A stretch of DNA of 64,000 nucleotides, taken from assembly GCF_000772945.1 (NCBI RefSeq), contig NZ_JPVN01000002.1:184885-248884 (forward strand), in the 5' to 3' direction. Shown in pieces: positions 52,821-62,159 of this stretch; the first letter of the stretch is position 1; every line of letters starts with the position of its first letter. Below the pieces are notes generated by a model, which was given only the letters and a program-made list of their open reading frames with translations, did no database searches and was not told the DNA's origin. This DNA comes from Ureibacillus manganicus DSM 26584. GTDB taxonomy: Bacteria; Bacillota; Bacilli; Bacillales_A; Planococcaceae. The translations under genes were made by a program, and so were the position numbers.

Positions 52821-54071
52821 TTATTGTGGGTTTGTGATTGATCCCATGAAAAGAATTGTTCCGGATGTTTCATCTACTATAGCGATAAAGAATGGTCGGT
52901 TCACTTCCATATAAAACGGTTTGTCAATTGGTTCTATTGCAGTTTCCCCCATTTCTACTTTAGTGACCGCTGCAGCTTCTGTTCCTTCTTCATTGACGTC
53001 TATAAATGTTTTTTGTTTTACACTAGTAATAACAAGATTGGAGTTACCTTCAATCATTTTTGAGAAGTTTGCATTTTTAAATGCAGAAGGCATACCAAGT
53101 GCTTCAAGCGTTTCAATTAACCCAACTTCATACTCTAGAGAGAATTTTGGTAATAAAATAGTACCCTCTAATTTATAAAAACTATCTATCCAATTTTCCC
53201 ATTGTTCTGTAGATAGCATTTCTTCAAACTCTTTTAAACCCACATTCTCATGTGGTAAAAATACTTTCATTGACATATTTTCTTTCCCATATGGAAGTGA
53301 AACTGCTTGGAATACGTTGTTTTTAGTATATAACAATTCTTCTTTGAGCTTCATTAATGGGATTTTAATTGTAGAGCCGTTAGTTAATGTAAAATCTTTA
53401 TCTTCAGTTAGTGAAGCTTTAAATGGATAAGTCCAGTTCCCTTTAAAATAGATAGCATTTAACAACATCGCCACTAATCCTGGATCTGGTGTATCATCTA
53501 CAATTTTGTCGATAGTACCATTCGTTTTACGATTTACCCAATCATTAATCATTTTTGGTGATTGTGGATTTTGAACGTCAATCGTCTTAATTTCAGCATT
53601 AAAATAATCTTTATTAGTTGTTGCAAATTCCTCTTGGAAGCTATATTTATCATTTAACCAAATAGAATTGGCTATATTTAGTTGGATTTGCTCTGTACTT
53701 TGGGCAAACAATGTCATCAGGGAAGCATTCGCTCTGTTCAGTTCATCTGGGTCAAGTCCATTAGCATAAAGTACCTTTTCCATTTCTTCTTTCGTTACCC
53801 CATCAGCACCATTGTAGACCATTGAAAGTGCCATATATAAACTTGTTGGTGAAATGAAGATATTTCCATTGTCATCTCTAGGTGCTTTTACTAATAAATC
53901 AAATCCTAACTCATTATTTGAAGATACAATTTTTTGATAATCATCTTCGCCAAATTCCACATGATCTGCAATTTTTAAGGTTTGAGTTGTTGTAGTTGTA
54001 AAACTAGAATCCGATCCACATCCTACTAGAACTATACTTAGTGATACTAACAAGATAAAAACTCGTTTCAT
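52821..54071 (-). CDS. Lipoprotein serpin (serine protease inhibitor), copy 1
   Basis: 416 residues from ATG 54071, seven bases after GAGGTGG. Signal peptide with lipobox LVGC predicts an anchored extracellular inhibitor. Full serpin fold: SPTSLYMALSMVYNGADG, KMINDWVNRKTNGTIDKIV, and the hinge NEEGTEAAAV followed by the reactive loop. Counting from the hinge Gly as P15, P1 is Thr and P1' Ala (EMGET-A), which points to proteases that cut after small residues. The C-terminus PFFIAIVDETSGTILFMGSITNPQ is typical. It is a tandem paralogue of the next gene. Confidence 0.93.
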   Translation of the reverse strand: MKRVFILLVSLSIVLVGCGSDSSFTTTTTQTLKIADHVEFGEDDYQKIVSSNNELGFDLLVKAPRDDNGNIFISPTSLYMALSMVYNGADGVTKEEMEKVLYANGLDPDELNRANASLMTLFAQSTEQIQLNIANSIWLNDKYSFQEEFATTNKDYFNAEIKTIDVQNPQSPKMINDWVNRKTNGTIDKIVDDTPDPGLVAMLLNAIYFKGNWTYPFKASLTEDKDFTLTNGSTIKIPLMKLKEELLYTKNNVFQAVSLPYGKENMSMKVFLPHENVGLKEFEEMLSTEQWENWIDSFYKLEGTILLPKFSLEYEVGLIETLEALGMPSAFKNANFSKMIEGNSNLVITSVKQKTFIDVNEEGTEAAAVTKVEMGETAIEPIDKPFYMEVNRPFFIAIVDETSGTILFMGSITNPQ

Positions 54072-54121
54072 CACAACACCACCTCAAGATTAATACAGAA
54101 TACAAATACGAAGAACAAAGT

Positions 54122-55369
54122 CTATTGCGGGTTAGTAATAGATCCCATGAAAAGAATAGATCCTGATGTCTCATCCACTATTGCGATAAAAAACGGTCGG
54201 TTCACTTCCATAAAGAACGGATTATCACTTGGTTGCATGGAAGTAGCATTCATTTCGACAGAAGTAACTGCAGCTGCCTCTGTCCCTTCTTCATTGACAT
54301 CAATGTACGTTTTTTGTTTTACACTTGATATAGAAATACCCACATCTTCTTCAACCATTTTTGAAAAATTAGAATTGTTAAATGCAGAAGACATTCCTAA
54401 TGCTTTAAGTGTTTCTTTTAATTCTACTTCGTATTCTAAAGTGAATTTAGGAAATAGAACGGTACCCTCCAATTTATAAAAACTATCTTGCCAATCCTGC
54501 CATTGATCTACCGTAAGCATTTCTTCGAATTCCTTTAGACTAACATTTTCATTTGGTAAAAATACTTTCATTGACATACTAGCATCACCATATGGAAGTG
54601 ATACAGCTTGGAAGATGTTATTTCTTGTATAGAATAAATTCTCATGCAGTTCCATTAGAGGAACTTGAATGGTAGATCCGTTCTCTAATGTAAATGTTTT
54701 TTCTTCGGTAGATGATTTCCCAAAAGGATAAGTCCAACTGCCATTAAAATAGATGGCATTAATGAGTATTGTTATTAATTCTGGGTTTAACTCATCTGCA
54801 ACAATTTTATCTATTTTTCCATTCGTTTTACTCTTTACCCAATCGTTAATCGTCTTTGGAGACTGTGGATTGTGTATGTCAATTTCCTTAATTTCTGCGT
54901 TAAAGTAATCTTTGTTTGTTGTAGAAAACTGTTCTTGAAAATGATATTTATTATTTAACCAAATGGAATTAGCAATGTTTAATTGTATTTTTTCTGATTT
55001 TTGGTCTAGTAATGTCATGAACGAAGCGTTGGCTTTATTCAAATCATTTGGTGTAAGTCCTTTTGCATAAAGAACCTTTTCCATTTCCTCTTTCGTTATG
55101 CCATCAGCACCGTTATAAACCATGGAGAGTGCCATAAATAAACTAGTTGGAGAAATAAAAATATTCCCTTTATCATCTCTAGTAGCTGTAGAAAGTAAAT
55201 CGAATCCTAGTGCGTTATTTGAGGACACTATATCTTGATAATCTTCTTCTCCAAATTCTACATGGCTTGCAACTTTTAAGCTATTTGTATTATTCGTTAG
55301 TGTTGGAAGAGTACCACATCCCGTTAAAACAAGACAAAGCGAAAACAGCCAAATAAAACTTTTTTTCAT
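54122..55369 (-). CDS. Lipoprotein serpin, copy 2
   Basis: 415 residues from ATG 55369, seven bases after AAGGTGG; lipobox LTGC. Closely similar to copy 1 throughout, including NDWVKSKTNGKIDKIV and the hinge NEEGTEAAAV. The reactive loop differs: by the same numbering P1-P1' is Thr-Ser (MNAT-S). The two genes are 50 bases apart, in one direction, and probably cotranscribed; they arose by duplication. Serpins are uncommon in Bacilli; a role against secreted proteases of host or own origin is an inference. Confidence 0.93.
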   Translation of the reverse strand: MKKSFIWLFSLCLVLTGCGTLPTLTNNTNSLKVASHVEFGEEDYQDIVSSNNALGFDLLSTATRDDKGNIFISPTSLFMALSMVYNGADGITKEEMEKVLYAKGLTPNDLNKANASFMTLLDQKSEKIQLNIANSIWLNNKYHFQEQFSTTNKDYFNAEIKEIDIHNPQSPKTINDWVKSKTNGKIDKIVADELNPELITILINAIYFNGSWTYPFGKSSTEEKTFTLENGSTIQVPLMELHENLFYTRNNIFQAVSLPYGDASMSMKVFLPNENVSLKEFEEMLTVDQWQDWQDSFYKLEGTVLFPKFTLEYEVELKETLKALGMSSAFNNSNFSKMVEEDVGISISSVKQKTYIDVNEEGTEAAAVTSVEMNATSMQPSDNPFFMEVNRPFFIAIVDETSGSILFMGSITNPQ

Positions 55370-55504
55370 CACGACACCACCTTAGTAAATATGACTCATT
55401 AAATTCTTAAAAGTTACAACCTACCAAATCTAAAAAACGACTCAAAATATCAAATTAAATAATTGCAATTAACCATAACTCAGTATTTTCATACTACAAA
55501 GACC

Positions 55505-55527
55505 TCTAAAGTATTGCCTACTTTAGA
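55505..55527 (-). terminator. Hairpin upstream of the serpin pair
   Basis: TCTAAAGTA / TACTTTAGA perfect 9-bp stem; minus-strand T content afterward is weak. It could end the gene at 55667. Confidence 0.45.
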
Positions 55528-55666
55528 AGCCTTTATAAAGAGAAATGACTTTTTATGTTACTTATTCTCAAATGTTGAATTTTGTAAAAATATGTTATGC
55601 ATATATCAGCATATGTTAATCCTGATGAAAAAGCACTAAGTGACAAAATAACTTTAGACCTTTGAC

Positions 55667-55912
55667 TTATTCTTCCTGAACAAACTTTACTTCATTAGAG
55701 CCACATTCTTTACAAGTAAACAAGTGCGGACAAATCTCGTCTCGGGCTGTATTAGGATACCCGTCTCCCATTTTGACTGTTTCTTCATCATTGTAATGAC
55801 CATAAGGATCTAAAAAGTCCGATACTTTCCCCGAATCTTCCATTGAAATATTACAATTTGAACAGTACACTTTTAGTTCTTTCAAAGAATTGCATAAAGG
55901 ACATACCGCCAT
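55667..55912 (-). CDS. Zinc-ribbon protein, unknown
   Basis: 81 residues from ATG 55912 (GGAG nine bases before). Two zinc-finger pairs at the N-terminus (CPLC...CSNC) and C-terminus (CPHLFTCKECG), separated by an acidic LDPYGHYNDEETVKMGDGYP stretch. Small proteins of this layout exist in Bacillus with unknown function. Single gene. Confidence 0.8.
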   Translation of the reverse strand: MAVCPLCNSLKELKVYCSNCNISMEDSGKVSDFLDPYGHYNDEETVKMGDGYPNTARDEICPHLFTCKECGSNEVKFVQEE

Positions 55913-56008
55913 ATCAACTAACTCCATTTCTTATTTAATATGGAATTCATTATTAAGTATTTCTTTTATTTGTTGCTTTTAATACTTAGATTTATTGTTT
56001 GAAATAAA

Positions 56009-56044
56009 AATTGAGCATTTCATGCTAAATGAAAATGCTCAATT
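56009..56044 (-). terminator. Terminator of the ger operon
   Basis: AATTGAGCATTTTCAT / ATGAAATGCTCAATT long stem followed by TTTATTTC on the minus strand, just after the stop of the fourth gene. Confidence 0.93.
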
Positions 56045-56045
56045 C

Positions 56046-56843
56046 TTATCCATTTTGATCTTTTGAAAATTTTGACTGAAATCTTTTAAACATCGATTTT
56101 TCTTGTGGGTTTTGTTTACTATTACTATTTTGATTCTCTTGGGAATTTTGATTGCCATTACCGTTTTGATTCCCTTGGGAATTTTGATTGCCATTGCCGT
56201 TTTGATTCCCTTGGGAATTTTGATTGCCATTGCCGTTTTGATTCCCTTGGGAATTTTGATTGCCATTGCCGTTTTGATTCCCTTGGGAATTTTGATTGCC
56301 ATTGCCGTTTTGATTCCCTTGGGAATTTTGATTGCCATTGCCGTTTTGATTCCCTTGGGAATTTTGATTGCCATTGCTATTACTGTTTTGATTCCCTTGG
56401 GAATTTTTATTGCCATTGCCGTTTTGATTCCCTTGAGAATTTTGATTGCCATTGCCGTTTTGATTCCCTTGGGAATTTTGATTGCCATTGCCGTTTTGAT
56501 TCCCTTGAGAATTTTGATTGCCATTGCTATTACTGTTTTGATTCCCTTGGGAATTTTGATTGCTATTGCCGTTTTGATTCCCTTGAGAATTTTGATTGCC
56601 ATTGCCGTTCTGATTGCCATTGGCGTTCTGATTGCCTTGCGAATTTGAATTACCATTGGCATTCTGGTTGCCTTGCGTATTTTGATTACCATTGGCGTTT
56701 TGATTACCTTGAATCTTCCAAGGCGGGTCCACACTTGCATGAATTTTTTGATTTATTTTATAGGTAGCGTAAGGAATGACAAATGCAAGTAATGTACAAA
56801 AGAATGTAAATAGACTTGGAATCCTTTCCATGATTGTTTTCAT
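56046..56843 (-). CDS. Fourth gene of the germination operon: membrane-anchored Asn/Gln/Gly repeat protein
   Basis: 265 residues. The start ATG overlaps the gerC stop by four bases (ATGA), so it belongs to the operon. The N-terminus has one hydrophobic helix (SLFTFFCTLLAFVIPYATY, about residues 10-28) then KINQKIHASVDPPWKIQ. From about residue 46 to 242 are some 31 hexapeptides of the form GNQNxx, mostly alternating GNQNSQ and GNQNGN, with two GNQNSNSN interruptions. The C-terminus is basic (KSMFKRFQSKFSKDQNG). Likely disordered and outside or inside the inner spore membrane depending on topology. Not a protein I recognise. Confidence 0.75.
   Translation of the reverse strand: MKTIMERIPSLFTFFCTLLAFVIPYATYKINQKIHASVDPPWKIQGNQNANGNQNTQGNQNANGNSNSQGNQNANGNQNGNGNQNSQGNQNGNSNQNSQGNQNSNSNGNQNSQGNQNGNGNQNSQGNQNGNGNQNSQGNQNGNGNKNSQGNQNSNSNGNQNSQGNQNGNGNQNSQGNQNGNGNQNSQGNQNGNGNQNSQGNQNGNGNQNSQGNQNGNGNQNSQGNQNGNGNQNSQENQNSNSKQNPQEKSMFKRFQSKFSKDQNG
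56118..56710. repeat. 36-bp tandem repeat array inside the fourth ger-operon gene
   Basis: Units of 18/36 bp encoding GNQNSQ-GNQNGN (plus-strand form TTTTGATTCCCTTGGGAATT) are repeated about 16 times, nearly identical in the centre and more diverged toward 56600-56710. Two 6-bp insertions (CTATTA) expand GNQNGN to GNQNSNSN. Length variation between strains is expected. All six frames are open here, which creates false ORFs. Confidence 0.9.
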
Positions 56844-58012
56844 TGTCTATTTTCATTCCTATCTGAAGTCTTATTAATAGTACCTGGTCTTTCAATCATT
56901 ACATGTATATCGAAATTGATTTTACTTTTAGAAAAGTTGTTCTCACCAAATTCCCAATTGTCTTTCGTTTGCTCCCAAACTTTTGGATGGTAATGATGTA
57001 AATATGGACCCAATTCTAAAACATCCGTCTTATAGTCTTTTTGTAATTTTTCCACAGCTTTCGTCGTTATTTCATGAATTTTTTGCTCTAGTCCAAGTTG
57101 AAATTTGTCATGTACTTCTGCATTCATCACATCCTGATTTCCAAATTGTTCAGCAATTGTACCTATTATTTTAAGTGAGATTTTAAACTCAAAGTTATTA
57201 GGATTATTATTCACTAAAGTAATCTTATGGTTTATTTTTAGTAATTCGACTGTCGAACTTTTTCCCTCTACATTAATATTGAGCGTACCAGTATTTTTTT
57301 CTTCTATTAAAACACTTAATCCTTTTGCTTCATCCCCTTTTAACAAACCGACCATTTGGTCTTTTTTTCCGTTATAAATAGCAATTCCAACGTAATTAAC
57401 GCTTTTAGAATCTAACTTCTCTATCACTGGAAGAGGAAAACTTTCTCTTTCTAATAGTTTTTCTTGAATATCCCCTACCCTTATTGATTCTATTGTTTCT
57501 AGATTCCCTTTTGTTTCCAATAACCTACCAATATATTGAGTAGGGATTTTCTCATGTTGTGGTTCAACGGATAATAGCTCCCCTGCTTCCCCACTGGCAA
57601 CGGCAATCAGAATTCCTCTTCGCATATCCTTTTCACGGAGGAATAAATCTATATATTCTTTAAATAAGGTCGGTTGTTTGACGATATCTTCCGAAAAGAG
57701 AATGACTTTTATATGTGTTGGATCTGGCACACGACTAGTTTGTTTAATCATTTCTCGGTTCGTATCTATAATTGTTTCCCCAGTTACAGATAAATTCCTA
57801 AAGGCAGGACCGCTCCCACCACCACCACCCAAAGTTGAAAGCTGACTTGGAACGATAAGTTGTGAAGTTAACTTAATTTCCGATTGTTTTTCGGCAGTAT
57901 CAATTGCAATTCCATAAACAAATGCCCTATCTTCTAGTTCTACCTTGTCCCAGCAACCAGTTAGCAATAATAACAGGATTACCATAAAAAATACTTTTTT
58001 CAAACATTTCAA
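56840..58012 (-). CDS. Spore germination protein, GerC family (lipoprotein subunit)
   Basis: 390 residues with signal peptide and lipobox LTGC (Cys20) followed by WDKVELEDRAFVYGIAID, the universal start of GerAC/GerKC-type subunits. Three alpha/beta domains follow as in the known GerC fold. TTG 58012 overlaps the gerB stop by four bases, with AAAGGTGG ahead. It is the C subunit of a germinant receptor on the outer face of the inner spore membrane. Confidence 0.94.
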   Translation of the reverse strand: MKCLKKVFFMVILLLLLTGCWDKVELEDRAFVYGIAIDTAEKQSEIKLTSQLIVPSQLSTLGGGGGSGPAFRNLSVTGETIIDTNREMIKQTSRVPDPTHIKVILFSEDIVKQPTLFKEYIDLFLREKDMRRGILIAVASGEAGELLSVEPQHEKIPTQYIGRLLETKGNLETIESIRVGDIQEKLLERESFPLPVIEKLDSKSVNYVGIAIYNGKKDQMVGLLKGDEAKGLSVLIEEKNTGTLNINVEGKSSTVELLKINHKITLVNNNPNNFEFKISLKIIGTIAEQFGNQDVMNAEVHDKFQLGLEQKIHEITTKAVEKLQKDYKTDVLELGPYLHHYHPKVWEQTKDNWEFGENNFSKSKINFDIHVMIERPGTINKTSDRNENRQ

Positions 58013-59109
58013 TTTTGATTTCCACCTTTCACTTTATAGGTAATTCCTAAAAGGATGGTGACGATAAGTAAGAAAATAAACAAGGAATTAGTTAAAAATC
58101 TTCCGACATTAGTTATCTCTATATAATTAACTGGCAACATGCTAAGTAAGAAAATTAAAGGTGAAATACCTAAGATGATATTCATTTTTTTTGCATTTTT
58201 AAATAACATCATCATTAGCAAAACAATTAGATCAAAGAATATTAATGTTGTTGTAAATATAATTATAGTCCAAATGACAAATAGAATGACATCAGACCGC
58301 TCAAAAAATCCTCCGGGTAATTCCACAGTTTTAGATATATCAAAAGCAGGAAAAAATAAATTTCTTGTTGTAGCATTTCCAAATGTACCTATACAAATTA
58401 AGAATATTAAGAAAGAAAAAAGAACTGCTATCATAACACCTTTTACCGCCATTTTTGGCGTGTTTTTTGGTTCTTTTACAAGTTCAATATAAAAAAGAAG
58501 CATGCTAAACCCTAAAAATGTTCCTACTGTCGATAAGCTAGCTTTCATATGCCCTTGAAAGTCAGTCTGAAAAGTAGGTAACAAATTCTCTGTTTTAAAC
58601 AAACCAAGCGGCATTACAACAAGAATTAGTAATCCTACAATGACAGTAGGGAAAAATATAACAATTAAACGAAAAATTCCAGCTCGTGATCCAGATACAC
58701 CATAAACGACAACCAAAAGGAATAATAATGAAACTACTTCAATCGGAGTTTTATCAAATAAGTATTGATGTGCCAATACAGTGACTTCTCGAACTTGATA
58801 TGCTGTAACCAAAATAAAATGTATTATAAAGAGAGTAGTTATAATCACAGCCATTGGTTTTGTAAGTAAGTAGGAGGCATAAGTGATAAAGGATTGATTG
58901 GGAAAAGAAGAAGCTATTTTAGCAATTACCCAACTCCAAATGCATGCAACAATCCCACCAATCAAAATTGCAATCCAACCATCTCCAGCACTTGTATATT
59001 GTGCAATAACTCTTGGGAAAATTAAAGTTGTGATCCCAATGATATTAGAAGTGACTGCAATCATGATGTCTCGGTCACTAATAAACCCATGAGTTTGCGT
59101 AGGTTTCAT
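58009..59109 (-). CDS. Spore germination protein, GerB family (permease-like subunit)
   Basis: 366 residues, ten membrane helices of the APC-type GerB family, with AVTSNIIGITTLIFPRVIA at the start and FERSDVILFVIWTIIIFTTT in the middle, both typical. The B subunit binds the germinant. The start ATG overlaps the gerA stop by four bases, and the end overlaps gerC likewise. Confidence 0.94.
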   Translation of the reverse strand: MKPTQTHGFISDRDIMIAVTSNIIGITTLIFPRVIAQYTSAGDGWIAILIGGIVACIWSWVIAKIASSFPNQSFITYASYLLTKPMAVIITTLFIIHFILVTAYQVREVTVLAHQYLFDKTPIEVVSLLFLLVVVYGVSGSRAGIFRLIVIFFPTVIVGLLILVVMPLGLFKTENLLPTFQTDFQGHMKASLSTVGTFLGFSMLLFYIELVKEPKNTPKMAVKGVMIAVLFSFLIFLICIGTFGNATTRNLFFPAFDISKTVELPGGFFERSDVILFVIWTIIIFTTTLIFFDLIVLLMMMLFKNAKKMNIILGISPLIFLLSMLPVNYIEITNVGRFLTNSLFIFLLIVTILLGITYKVKGGNQN

Positions 59110-60878
59110 TTACTACTTGGACCTCCATCATTGATTTTTTTTATATCCTCTGGCTTTATATATGGTGGACGTTTAATAAGAGTTGTTATAGGCGCTCGAA
59201 TAAATATGTTTTTTAAATCACCTAAAAAATATGGTGCAAATGGAGCCGAATAAGGAACCCCCATACTTTTTAAATTTACAATATGAATCAAAAGCATGAT
59301 TAATAAGAGAGTGATGCCGTAAAGGCCAAATATAGAAGCTGCCAAAAGTAATACAAATCGAATGACTCTCAGGCCAACCGCCATACTATAGTTAGGGATT
59401 GCAAAAGCAGCAATACCAGTCAGAGATGTAACGATTACTGTTGCAGGTCCAACAATACCAGCACTTACTGCAACATCTCCTATTACAATTCCCCCTACAA
59501 TTCCAACAGTCTGCCCAACCGCCTTTGGTAGCCGAACCCCAGCTTCATGTAACAACTCAAAAGTGATTGCCATTAATAATGCCTCAACAATCGAGGGAAA
59601 CGGTACATTTGCTCTCGTTGCAGCAATTGAAAAAGTAAGTTGGGTAGGAATCATTCCCGGATGGTATGAGATAAGCGCTACATAAATTGCTGGCAGAAAT
59701 ACTGCAATGAAAATAGCAAAAAATCTTAATAATCTCAAAACAGACCCTATAATCCATCTCTGGTTGTAATCTTCAATTGACAATATTGCATCTCCAAATG
59801 TGATGGGGGTAATTAAAGCAAACGGACTTCCGTCAACTAAAATTCCAATTCTTCCTTGGAGCACGTTATAGGTTAATTTATCAGGTCTTTCTGTATCTAA
59901 AATTTGCGGAAATGGTGAAAGAAAACTATCTTCAATCCATTGCTCAACAAATCCTGAATCAGGTGCAAAATCAATGTCAATTGTTTTTAATCTACGATTT
60001 ACTTCATCTAGAATATCTTGATTAACAATACCCGCTACATAACATACTGCAAGCTTTTGTTTAGATCGTCTACCAATTTCATGCACATCGAAACGTAAGT
60101 TAGGATCCTTTACTTCCCTACGGATTAAAGAAATATTCGTATTAATGTTCTCAACAAATCCTGTTCTAGATCCTCTAATTACCGATTCTGATTGTGGTTC
60201 TTGTATAGCCCGATTTTCACTTCCGGCAGCATCCATCACTAAAATAGTTTGTTCACCATCTAACAAAAACAATGAATTACCTGATAATAGTGCAAGAGAA
60301 ACTTCGTCTAATGTTGTCACTTTCTTAACATCCGTAATTGCAATTACTTCGTTGTAAATTTGATCTAATAAGTTGGGGTTAGATTGTGTAGATTTACCTG
60401 ACTGTCCGTTGTTCGACTGACTGTTTTTGGATTGATTGTTGTTATTTGATTCACTATTGTTTGTCCCTTGATTATTTGGTTGGTTATTACTAGTTTGATT
60501 GTCACTTGATTGGGTATTATTTGACTGTTTGTTATTCTGATCATTGCTTGATTGGTTGTTATTGTTATTGGACTGATCTTTACTTAATTGAATATTACTT
60601 GATTGAATTGCTTTTAAAATATTGTTATTTACTAAATCAGAATTAGTGATTCCACTGATGTATAAAATTGCACATTTGATGTCTGTGCTACCAACTTTAG
60701 TTTCCCTAACTACTAAATCGCTTGGATTACCAAGCATTGTTTTAATAGTTTCAAGGTTTTTAGCCAAGTCCTTTTCAATCGAAAGACTAAATTCCCCTTG
60801 ATTGTTAGAACTATTGTTGTTGTTATCTGAACTGCTATTTTTAGTTTTTTTATCATTTCCTGTGAATACATACCTCAT
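59106..60878 (-). CDS. Spore germination protein, GerA family (A subunit) with Asn/Gln/Ser-rich insertion
   Basis: 590 residues, about 80-100 more than usual GerAA. The N-terminal soluble domain (SLSIEKDLAKNLETIKTMLGNPSDLV, then CAILYISGI) is interrupted at about 95-170 by a low-complexity Asn/Gln/Ser stretch; the second half resumes at NPNLLDQIYNEVI. Membrane helices start at about 375 with LRLLRFFAIFIAVFLPAIYVALISYHPGMIPTQL, a conserved family segment. ATG 60878 follows GGAG. First gene of the operon gerA-gerB-gerC-repeat gene; the promoter, probably sigma-G dependent, was not resolved. Confidence 0.94.
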   Translation of the reverse strand: MRYVFTGNDKKTKNSSSDNNNNSSNNQGEFSLSIEKDLAKNLETIKTMLGNPSDLVVRETKVGSTDIKCAILYISGITNSDLVNNNILKAIQSSNIQLSKDQSNNNNNQSSNDQNNKQSNNTQSSDNQTSNNQPNNQGTNNSESNNNNQSKNSQSNNGQSGKSTQSNPNLLDQIYNEVIAITDVKKVTTLDEVSLALLSGNSLFLLDGEQTILVMDAAGSENRAIQEPQSESVIRGSRTGFVENINTNISLIRREVKDPNLRFDVHEIGRRSKQKLAVCYVAGIVNQDILDEVNRRLKTIDIDFAPDSGFVEQWIEDSFLSPFPQILDTERPDKLTYNVLQGRIGILVDGSPFALITPITFGDAILSIEDYNQRWIIGSVLRLLRFFAIFIAVFLPAIYVALISYHPGMIPTQLTFSIAATRANVPFPSIVEALLMAITFELLHEAGVRLPKAVGQTVGIVGGIVIGDVAVSAGIVGPATVIVTSLTGIAAFAIPNYSMAVGLRVIRFVLLLAASIFGLYGITLLLIMLLIHIVNLKSMGVPYSAPFAPYFLGDLKNIFIRAPITTLIKRPPYIKPEDIKKINDGGPSSK

Positions 60879-60978
60879 ATATATAACTCCAATAATAGGA
60901 TTTGTTACTTATTGTGCTTTAAATTTGAATTTATATACTACATAGGAAAAGGTTATAGGATTTTTTCATACTTACCAG

Positions 60979-61719
60979 TTATTGATTTTTCAAACAAGGT
61001 AAAATTGGCCAAATATTAACTTCTGCCCTTTTGGAATAGTGAAAAATGGCATTTTCATTGGATGGAAAAATGTTAAACTCCGGTAAAATAGAGCGATGCT
61101 GTGATTCTACTTCTGCATCATGTATCAACCATGAATGATGTATAATATCGCTCCGAAATGGCTCCCCCTTTTGGTTAATCGTATAGAGACAGTATCTTTC
61201 AACTAACCACTCCTCAAGCGACCCTTTTTGTGCAAGTCTAGGTTCAGAAATTGGTCGGTAAATCCACTTTAATTTCTCATCATTTTTTCTGTATGGATCA
61301 CTCTCAAATTGTATGTAGTTTCCGTTTCTTTGGAAATTCATGTTCAAGTAAATATAAGGAAGTTTAAAAAATCGCTTTGCCATTTTCGCTGTGAACCAGT
61401 TTGCTGCAGCAAGGTTAAAAAAATATACTCCTGGTTTTCCATTCAGATGGACATACGTACGAACATTAAATCCCGGAAATCGGTTCATTCCTGGGATAGG
61501 GGGAAGGCCGCGCATTCTTACAGATGTTGTCAAATATGGAACGATTGAAATCCAGGCCATCTTTTCAAATGTGTCTATCGGTAAATGTTTTGGTACTAAT
61601 TTAGCAAGCTCATCTGCCTTAACTGGATAATGAATGAACAAAGTATCCAACCATGTTTGTTTCATAATCCAAGGTACTTGTCTTGGATGATTTAATCTTT
61701 GATGTTCGTATGAATTCAA
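60979..61719 (-). CDS. YqjF-like DUF2071 protein
   Basis: 246 residues. DUF2071 hallmarks: LFIHYPVKADELAKLVPKHLPIDTFEKMAWISIVPY at the start, then RTYVHLNGKPGVYFFNLAA and the basic KWIYRPISEP segment. Cytosolic, acetoacetate-decarboxylase-like fold in known relatives; function unknown. TTG 61719 follows GGGGTGAAAC. Single gene. Confidence 0.9.
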   Translation of the reverse strand: MNSYEHQRLNHPRQVPWIMKQTWLDTLFIHYPVKADELAKLVPKHLPIDTFEKMAWISIVPYLTTSVRMRGLPPIPGMNRFPGFNVRTYVHLNGKPGVYFFNLAAANWFTAKMAKRFFKLPYIYLNMNFQRNGNYIQFESDPYRKNDEKLKWIYRPISEPRLAQKGSLEEWLVERYCLYTINQKGEPFRSDIIHHSWLIHDAEVESQHRSILPEFNIFPSNENAIFHYSKRAEVNIWPILPCLKNQ

Positions 61720-61909
61720 GTAGTTTCACCCCTATCACTGTTGATGAATTTCAAATTGACGTTTTGGATGGTTCATTTACTTCATTTTTAACTATTAGGT
61801 CCAATATTAGACAATGTTCAGATTTGATTTTTGGGGAAGAATATTTTTTATGAAGAACTGTTAATAATGAAGATGGAAACAATTTTACAATTACGAGGAG
61901 GATTTGGAA

Positions 61910-62095
61910 TTGAATATTCAAAGAGCCCAAGAAATAGCAGAGTCAGGCCATTTAGCAAAAGTATTTTATAACGGAGAACGTGTTTATATCCAACACGTTG
62001 ATGAACAAAAGGAAACAGCAAGAATTTATCCTTTAGACGATCCACAAAAGGAACAAGAGGTTGCGTTATCTAGTTTAAAAGAGAAATTAAATTAG
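61910..62095 (+). CDS. sspH: Small acid-soluble spore protein, H-type
   Basis: 61 residues from TTG 61910, eight bases after GGAGG; the TTG two codons earlier overlaps it. NIQRAQEIAESGHLAKVFYNG, then VYIQHVDEQKETARIYPLDDP are the fixed pattern of SspH. It is made in the forespore, binds DNA weakly and is degraded on germination. Confirms a sporulating host. Usually sigma-F or sigma-G dependent; I did not resolve the promoter. Confidence 0.93.
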   Translation: MNIQRAQEIAESGHLAKVFYNGERVYIQHVDEQKETARIYPLDDPQKEQEVALSSLKEKLN

Positions 62096-62159
62096 AGTCA
62101 TAAATGTGAGGCTCTATTGCGATATGAGGGTGAAGGACATTTTGATGGGAATTCCTGTT

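Noticed and set aside
56103..56767. Two long plus-strand ORFs and an alternative minus ORF over the repeat gene
   Set aside because: The 36-bp repeat has no stop in several frames, so open frames arise automatically. None has a ribosome site or operon overlap as the real frame does.
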